From: Sesamum alatum
Lineage: Eukaryota > Streptophyta > Magnoliopsida > Lamiales > Pedaliaceae
DNA: 64,000 nucleotides
Reading direction: 5' to 3'
NCBI GenBank assembly: GCA_034509735.1
Contig: JACGWO010000013.1
Span: forward strand, 16,202,136-16,266,135
The position numbers and the translations under genes are program-made. Positions 56,545 to 64,000 of this stretch are shown in pieces (position 1 is the stretch's first letter; each line of letters opens with the position of its first letter). Under the pieces are notes generated by a model. That model did no database searches. It was not told the origin of the DNA and saw only the letters and a program-made list of their open reading frames with translations.

Positions 56545-58012
56545 ATGGAGAGCCATTCAAGAAACAACAGCAAATTCACGAGAATCTGTGTATTCTGTGG
56601 AAGTCATTTGGGCCACAGAAAAGTCTTCAGCGATGCTGCTATTGACTTGGGAAATGAACTGGTTTCTTCCTTCTTTCTTTCTTGGAAAAAGAATCAGTCT
56701 TTCATTGAAATCTATGTTGACAAAAAAACTGGGATTCTTGTTTGTTTTCTGAAGTTTTTGAGCTCTGAACGTGTTCTTGTTGTCGTGAATTTGTGTCAGT
56801 TTATGGTCTGTTTTTCCTTTATCTTGGCATTGGTACTGTAATAATTCCTGTACATTTGGTGAATGTTGATTGCAGGTGAAAAGGAAGATCAAGTTGGTGT
56901 ATGGGGGAGGTAGTGTTGGGCTAATGGGGTTAATTTCCCAGAGAGTGTATGATGGTGGTTGCCATGTTCTTGGGTAAGGCTTGAATAAACAACCTGTAAA
57001 TTCTCTTCTTAAACTTAAAAAAAAAAGGCCCTGGATTCTTAACTTGATAGTTATTTGCTTTAACATGCAGAGTAATTCCAAAAGCTCTAGTGCCCATTGA
57101 GGTATATCTTCATAGATTTTGCAATTTTACATTATGTTTATCCCAATATCCATTAAGTTTTTTCTGGGGTGTGTTCAAAATCTGGATTTGCAGTGTTATT
57201 TGTATATTTTACAGATTGATATTCTGAGTCTTGTGAAGATAACTGCAAGAATCCTGGCATAGTTAACTGATAATTATGTAATGCTGGATTGTTTTGTATC
57301 AACTTACTTAGTGTCCGATAACGGTCTATGGATATGATTCATATGGACAGATATCAGGAGAAACTGTCGGAGATGTAAAGATCGTTGCAGACATGCATGA
57401 GCGTAAAGCTGAAATGGCTCGGGAGGCTGAAGCGTTCATTGCTCTTCCCGGTAAAAGATTTAGAGAGGCCGCAGACAGTATTTTGGATAAAATTAGTTTG
57501 TCCTGTAATTTTCTTATCTTATGGACTGGCATTGCTGTTTAGGAGGATATGGAACCATGGAAGAGTTGTTGGAGATGATAACATGGGCACAACTCGGAAT
57601 CCATAGGAAACCAGTGATTCATCTGTCTTCCTTACCTGTAGGCTTAGATGAAGTGGGATCAGTTATTTTCCTTTGATCTGATGAATAGTTGTCTGAACAG
57701 GTCGGTTTGCTCAACGTTGACGGGTACTATAACTCTTTGCTCACGTTATTTGACAAAGGCGTCGAAGAAGGTTTCATCAAGCCGGCTGCTCGGCACATAC
57801 TTCTTTCAGCTCCTACTGCCAGTGAGCTTCTAGCAAACATGGAGGTAAATTTTATGGAATTATTGAGCTTTCTTGCAAATAGGTTTCTAAGTTCAATATC
57901 ATCATGGTTTTTAACTGTGCAGGAATACAGTCCTTACCAAGAACATGATGCCCCCCATGAAAGCTGGCAGATGGAGCAACTGAGCAATTACCCAATGGAA
58001 AGAAATACATGA
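56545..58012 (+). CDS. LOG: Cytokinin riboside 5'-monophosphate phosphoribohydrolase (LOG family)
   Basis: Seven exons on the plus strand: 56545-56661, 56876-56973, 57071-57101, 57351-57450, 57543-57613, 57701-57844, 57923-58012. All junctions are GT-AG and phases agree, giving 216 residues. The protein has the LOG features: a CVFCGS start block, [25 protein letters not shown], the catalytic-site [20 protein letters not shown] and the signature [20 protein letters not shown], then [14 protein letters not shown]. Known role: one-step release of active cytokinin base from the riboside monophosphate, plus ribose 5-phosphate. Exon order and boundaries match the conserved plant LOG plan. It faces away from the 203-residue gene and converges on the NIPA9-type gene. 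Confidence 0.94.
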
Positions 58013-59432
58013 TGGAATTCTTGTTTGTGGTAGGCCTATTTACTTGATAGATCACTCGATGTGATTAGTTCTGTGTTCATCGGGCGGGCCACGGCCACGG
58101 CCACCATAATGGTGCATTACTACAGTGCTGTTTGATTCTTTGTGATTCCTGTTTTTACATGACAATGCTGCTACTATTATAGTCATATTGTCAGTTCATA
58201 CTTTTGAATATTTGACAGAAGAAGAGATTAGGACCACAATGTTTCTGGTCGTATCAAAACGAGGTGTTTATGTTTGGAAGGATGTTTATTGACGGAACAA
58301 CCTCAGATTTTACTACTAGTAGGGTGCAAAACAATCAACTGAGACTGTTAAACATGTCCTTGATCGCACTGCCCAGATGCCCACTTCTGCCTTAACTTGG
58401 TTCCTATACGCTCAAACGTATACCGGAGACTGAATCTTGATGTGGTTTCGTTCTTGCTTTGCTTCGATTAAGACAAACTAAAACGGCCATCCTCGTTTGT
58501 CCACTCCACCTTTCCTGGTTCATCACAGAATGTTGGTGTTATTTTGGTTACTCTTCATGTTACTTGATTTGTGGTGTACAATATGGTGCATGATTGTACT
58601 AGAAATGGTACACTGCCAACCTTATAAAAGCCATGTCCTAGAGAGATATGAGGTAGGAAGGGACCAAAATGCACTGGAATTCTTTGATTGATTGAAATTC
58701 AGTGGGTGGTAGACAACTCTTGTTTGATAAAAAGGTCAAAACGAGGTTGGAGTGGCTTTTGGAGTTTTTAAGGTGGCTTCTTGGCATGGCGTAGGGGTCC
58801 CCTTCCTTTAGAGCGTTCTGCCATTTTTGTCTGAGTCTCGTGATCTTATCTCTTCTCATTTATCAACCTCCTGTGCCCATTGAAAAGCCAACTACTGTTT
58901 CACAGAGAAAACAAACTACCTACCATATAGAGAGAGAGCAGTCCCTTCACATGTTAATGTTACAACATTTTTGTACGAGAGACTGTTTTGTTGCCGACTA
59001 TAACTGCTCATCAGCACAAGACAAGTTCCCCACTCTGTTATTTACCATGCCAAAATGAAACAACAGATAATTTTCCATAAAAGCAATCAGTCAGGCAGGC
59101 AAAAGGCCACTTCTCAGCCAATCTGTCAAAAGTTGCATTACTTTGTTTCTCCATATGAGAAACGAACGAAAAACACAAGAAAATTGTTGGACTTACACTA
59201 CTGAGTCTAAGAACAACGCTTGTAGTTCCAATCCATCCACCCGGGCAGGTATAAACTATACACTCACAATGAACCGACAGATCAAATCAACAGTTTAAGG
59301 ATGAACCTAGGCTACATTGTATACAAGAACTACAATGCTATCGAACAACAGCTTCAGGATGAACCTAGGCTACATTGTATCCAAGGAGCGAAATGCGTGC
59401 TTTCTTGTTAGTATTTTTCTTGTTTGAAAAAT
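58013..59432. other. Space between the convergent LOG and NIPA9-type genes
   Basis: Should contain both 3' UTRs; a GT...AG pair downstream of the LOG stop may be a 3' UTR intron. Contains a short direct repeat of GATGAACCTAGGCTACATTG at about 59301 and 59360. No coding region supported. Confidence 0.4.
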
Positions 59433-62333
59433 TCAAGCTTTTTCTTTTGAGGGGGATGTCATTAAATGATGCAGTGTGCTTGTTTGGATAACAGCACTGG
59501 GATTTGTGTCCCTAGTACGGATTGAAGGAGGTTGCCTGGGCCCGAAATTCCTATCTACCCCGCTTCGTGCAAAACGTCTCCAGGGCCTTGGAAGGTGGCA
59601 CGCCAGACGTGTTGAAGTTACCAGTAGGATCACGCCAAGAATGATGAACAGCCTTGCATGAATTCATAGATATCCAGGGAAAGAATCAGCGGATTAATTG
59701 CAAGAGGATGTGCACATACCAAATTCAAAATGCTAATTCTAAGAAGAATAGAAAAGGGAGAGATGAGGAAATTTAAATTGGATACCATCCGAGGAGGAGT
59801 ATTAGACGACCCGAGGGAGCTGAAGGTAACCGTTCACCCAATGCAAGCATACCAGCAAGCACGCCAGTCACGATTGAAGCAACAGCTGCACAAGTGGACA
59901 CGACAATGGCTCTGCCATGCTTCAGACCACGGGTCTGTTTGGGAAGCAAAAGCAATTATTACCTCCAAATAATCCTCCACAAATTATTAAGACAATCGGA
60001 ACTTTGTACTGAATAATAGCATCCTATGACTGAATCAATCCATAAGAATGTCGTAATTTCAAAACTCAGTTGTATTATGACCACATCAAAATGTACGAAA
60101 TAATTTAGACAGTCAAAACGCAAAAAAATGTGAACTATTGGTGCATGCCGAAGCATCCAAATCAAACAGCATTTATATTACCTGGTAAACAAAACCAGAA
60201 GCGCTGCAGGATATGCTGATTCCGATGCAAATGGGAAGCAATAATTTGGAAAATCCCTGCTCCAAGAATACAAATCCCATCTTTGATATTACAGATGCTA
60301 TCCTGAAATTATGTTTGAAGTGTTCTTTTTCTCATGAGAAGGTCTAATTGAAAGAAATTATGGATTCTGCACAAAATGAAAATAATAGCGCAATAACACA
60401 TTCGTTTAATTTCAAAACAAAACAGTACCCAAATAAAATGCCAGATTCCAAACCATAAATGATTTCCTCAACCACTTCATACTGCATCTGCAGGATCAAA
60501 GTGCAAAGTTGACATGAAATTCATACAGCTTAGTTCATAAAGCAAGTTCAGCACTTCGATAGCATGGGATCTTCAATTAGGAATTTTTAAATATACCAAC
60601 TCTTGTTCTCTTCTTTGGCGCCTGTACACACGAAGCCATCCATTAAGAAGCACCTATAATGAGCAAACATTCTAAGGTTAAGATCATTAGAAACGAGTAG
60701 CAAAGGAAATTCATTTGTTAATTTCTTTTCCTTCTTAATCTATGATTAGATGCTGAATAAAAGGTAGGATACCTACAAACAAGAAAGTAACTACAAATGC
60801 CAGCCATGGTAAATGAAAAACTGAGATCAATGATGCCTTTTGTTCTTCGCCTCCAGCACCAACACCTGGATGCACAGGATACAACAATTAGAAATAGGAT
60901 AAAGAAATTTCAGGCAGAAGACATTCCTTTGAAACCATCACACATCCTAATGCTGAGTTTGAAGAACACACATAGACCATAAATCAAGCATTTCTGCAGA
61001 CAGAAGACTCTTGTGGTCAATTTTTTCTCACATAATAATGAGGAAATCTATACCCATAGTATAATGAAAATACGACGCTATCCCTAATACTACTATTTCT
61101 AACTATCCATCTACTGCAGGATCTATGAAGTATTAAAGCCATTTTAACAAAAGTTCACAGATAATGGTGGCAACACCAAGCCATCAAACTCTATGAAAAT
61201 CATTCCAGAGATTTTAAATTTTGTGAATACCGATAAAACCTGAAGCTTAAATTCATCATCCACAAACCCCTTAAAATCCGCTGCTGATTCTGAAGCCAAA
61301 GATGCACATTAACTATTGACCTTAGAAGAAATGAACAGATATTGTTCCACAAGTTCAGTACTTCACTGCAAAAGGAGGAGATACAAACAAGAAATCATAA
61401 TAGCAGCCAAAGAAAAGAAAGATGGTGCACCCCAAGGAATCCTAGTGTTTTAGCTTGCACACCAAATCATTTACATTACCTATAGTCCCAAGACCAGCAA
61501 AAGCAATTCCTATCCAATCAATGGCGTTCATGATCTCCTTCAGATAAAAATGAGAAAATACTGAAAGAATAGCAAGTCCGCAGCCAGAAACAGGCTGAAT
61601 GACTGATACCTATATGAAACATAAACAATTTCAGGATCAATTCATTATGATGACGACCTAAGAGTGCACATAAGCTGAACAAATTGCGATAAAGTATGTA
61701 ATTTAGGCGACGTTTACAGGAGCTTGCGATAGTGCTAGCAGCATCAAGAGAGCCCCGAAAATATCCATCAAGAAGCCAATAATCCATGCTCTATTCGAAA
61801 CATATGCTCTTAGCACCTGCAAATAGAAACACACGAATCAAAACCTTGACCATTATGATAGAAACCCATCATCAAGATTGCCCTTTCAGGGGACACAAAC
61901 TATAGAAATCAAATGTAACCAGGGGAAAGATGAACTTCCCCAATTGTACATATAATAAGGCAGAATCTATTATTCATCAACAAAGTAAGAATTGATATAC
62001 GTATAAAATTACTAATCCAAAAGACCCAAACACAAGACAGCGACACAAATAGAGAGACGTCTATCAAGAACATAGAACCTTCACCAGTACAATACCAAGA
62101 ACAATAAATAAAGATCACATATTTACAGCGTGCACAGCTATATAAAAGTCTAATTAACAACCAAAAAATTGAGATTGATGAACACAGAGCAACAACCCAA
62201 TACACCCATATGAAATCCATACCTTGGGCTTGAAAGAGAGAGGTGGGAGAATGAGGGTACCCTTCTTCTGGAGGACTTTGCCGATGTTGTTCCCGGCGGT
62301 GGCCGCTACCGTTAAGCAAATAGATACCCACAT
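59433..62333 (-). CDS. Probable magnesium transporter, NIPA9 type
   Basis: Nine exons on the minus strand: 62223-62333, 61718-61816, 61480-61609, 60777-60865, 60597-60653, 60429-60487, 60182-60302, 59786-59934, 59433-59652. They encode 344 residues with every junction GT-AG and in phase. The product is a multi-span membrane protein: [20 protein letters not shown] at the N-terminus, [49 protein letters not shown] loop, [38 protein letters not shown] and [16 protein letters not shown]. The cytosolic tail ends [14 protein letters not shown]. This closely fits the NIPA (DUF803/EamA-related) family, specifically the NIPA9 branch. Mg2+ transport is inferred from family annotation. Confidence 0.93.
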
Positions 62334-62758
62334 CTCTTCTTCCCGTCTGCGTTATTCTTGATATTTTTTCCTCGCTAATTACTTTCTCTTCCGATTAAAA
62401 ATTTGGGTGCGAGTTGTCGTAACTGTGTCTGTATTATTATGTGTATATATTAAAGAATCAAAAGAAAGGAAAAGGAAATATAAGCAAGAAATGATGAAAT
62501 GTGTATATTCCCAAGGCAGCAGAGATCTCTGTTCTATTATTACAGATCTCCCGTCGATTTTCGTCTATTGACAACAACAATGATTCAGTTCCTGTTGGCG
62601 TTGGGCTCTCGGTTTCTTTGACAGGCAATGTTCCGGGGAATACATTTTTTTCGCCTTCATCCCCCTAAATTTTATCATATTCTCACATTAGACCTCAAAA
62701 AGTTGTATCAACTTAAGCCCCATTTACTTTAATGTATTAATCTGAAAAAGAAAAATAA
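62334..62758 (-). promoter_or_regulatory. Promoter and 5' UTR region of the NIPA9-type gene
   Basis: No coding sequence. The start codon context lies at 62331-62333; a TATATATT-like stretch near 62440-62450 (CTCTATT-rich surroundings) is a possible core promoter, but this is a guess. Confidence 0.3.
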
Positions 62759-62767
62759 TATAGGTTA

Positions 62768-63312
62768 GGGATAATTACACTCTTCTCCCCTGAGATTTGG
62801 TGTAATTATACTTAGACCCCTATGGTTCAAAAAATTACATTTAGTACTCTTGAGGTTTGCTTCTATCTAACAAATAGGTCCCTCCGTTAGTTAAAATTCA
62901 TTGAATTTATTGATATTAATAAAAAAATTGAATGAAAATTGATATTTATTCTCAATTGACTTATTAATGACTTAATGATGGCCAAACAAATCTTTTATGA
63001 CTAAATTACCCTTTAAACAGTGAAAATATATCTCATCTCCTATATTAACATGTGACGATATATAAGGGTAGTTTGGTCATAAAAAGATTCGTTTGACCTA
63101 CACTAAGTCAAAAGTAATAAGTCAATCGATGGGAATTCTCAACTTTAATTCAATTTTTTTACTATATCAACAAATTCGGTGAATTTTGACTAACGGAGGG
63201 ACCCATTTGTTAGACAGTAGCAAACTTCAGGAGTAGTAGATGTAATTTTCCAAACCACAGGAGTCTACGTATAATTACACCAAACCTCAGGGGATGGGAG
63301 TGTAATTATCCC
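62768..63312. mobile_element. Mutator-like MITE (545 bp) with 9-bp target duplication
   Basis: A perfect TATAGGTTA duplication lies at 62759-62767 and 63313-63321. Inverted ends GGGATAATTACACTC are identical for 15 bases, and the arms pair for about 190 bp (CCCCTGAG..TTTGGTGTAATTAT, GGTCCCTCCGTTAGT against GACTAACGGAGGGACC). The terminal GGGATAATTACAC equals the right end of the 34549-38331 MULE, pointing to mobilisation by that MULE family. Confidence 0.93.
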
Positions 63313-63435
63313 TATAGGTTATTACAATATTTATTTTGAGGTATGGGGCTCGGTATAAAATCAAAGCCTTTTACTAAACACTATTCAAGTTGCATAACTC
63401 ATTCCATCTTTGGAGGTGGGATAAGTTATCCTAAT

Positions 63436-63666
63436 GTGTTTAATGCAATTTACCTCCATGTGATATTACAAATGAGCAAATTACCCTCCTATAAAAAAAT
63501 TGCAATTTACCTCCCTGTGTTCTTTAAAAATTGCTATATATTTAAAAACACGGTGAGGTAAATTAATTCATTTTAAAGAACACAAGAGGTAAATTGCTAT
63601 TTTATTTTTTATATGGGGTAATTTGTTCATTTGCAATATCACAGGAGTTTGCTTGCGTTTTTCCCA
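63436..63666. mobile_element. Short MITE of the CCCCTGTGATAT family
   Basis: TTATCCTAAT is duplicated at 63426-63435 and 63667-63676. The arms have TGCAATTTACCTCCATGTGA and TACCCTCCTATAAAAAA, with inverse copies on the right (TGGGGTAATTTGTTCATTTG, ATATCACAGGAG). It is an arm-only relative of 22218-23473, like 38803-39053. Confidence 0.8.
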
Positions 63667-64000
63667 TTATCCTAATTACTTATACAAAGTTGGTCCTCAT
63701 TTTAATTGTCTATTCTACCTTCGGTTTATACTTGAAAGTTATACAGATGCCCACCTACTTTGGTCTTAAAGGGTTCAAATGTAATTTTCCAACCCAAAGC
63801 ATGTGTATCCATTAAAATAAACACTTAACAGAATTAATTATGTTACAGTAATACATATAAGTAAACGCTTTACAATTAATGCTGAACTTTTTTATCATTC
63901 AATTAGTTAAAGATAATCATATCACTCATCTAATTTGATACACGAAATAAACGGGCCTTACTACATTCGTCCTTCTGAGTGGGGTTGTGAAAGAAATGCG

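Noticed and set aside
62190..62331. Minus-strand frame starting [12 protein letters not shown] (to 61909)
   Set aside because: Out of frame with the NIPA9-type exon 1, which reads [16 protein letters not shown] from 62333.

Overview
The window looks like nuclear DNA of a dicot plant. It is AT-rich, the genes carry many short GT-AG introns, several encoded families are plant-specific (IQM, LOG, NIPA9-type, plant PMEI), and the space between genes is filled with Mutator-like, CACTA, hAT, Helitron, Copia/Gypsy and LINE debris. I cannot name the species from sequence alone.

Layout. (1) 2.9-5.2 kb, minus: an eight-exon IQM-type calmodulin-binding protein gene. (2) 5.9-24.4 kb: no gene. It holds a probable 7-kb non-autonomous Helitron (7936-14928), a tandem array of Copia LTR and leader segments (15133-17288), a minisatellite, an hAT MITE and a C-rich MITE. 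(3) 24.6-27.2 kb, minus: an intact pectin methylesterase inhibitor-like (PMEI) gene, then a seven-exon mitochondrial CoA-carrier-type gene. (4) 28-38.4 kb: an LTR element with a gag gene but no pol (30294-34166, 5-bp target duplication) and a Mutator-like element (34549-38331, 9-bp target duplication). The latter carries a damaged transposase and, on the other strand, a GRF zinc-finger-like gene. (5) 38.6-40.4 kb: three broken PMEI copies. (6) 41.5-48 kb: a CACTA element with a MITE nested inside it, then a decayed LINE. (7) 48.1-51.2 kb: nested MITEs and a 1.4-kb long-armed foldback element. (8) 51.6-52.2 kb: a second intact PMEI gene. (9) 53.2-62.3 kb: the gene-dense end, with an unrecognised 203-residue plant protein (minus), a cytokinin-activating LOG gene (plus) and a NIPA9-type magnesium transporter (minus), followed by two more MITEs.

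Overall, the conserved single-copy genes have clean exon structures. The PMEI family has been copied locally, about half of it has decayed, and mobile elements have spread the array over some 28 kb. A recognisable promoter block precedes each PMEI copy whose start survives and also occurs twice with no gene attached. All exon coordinates were worked out by hand from splice sites, reading frame and recalled family sequence. No alignment or database search was run.
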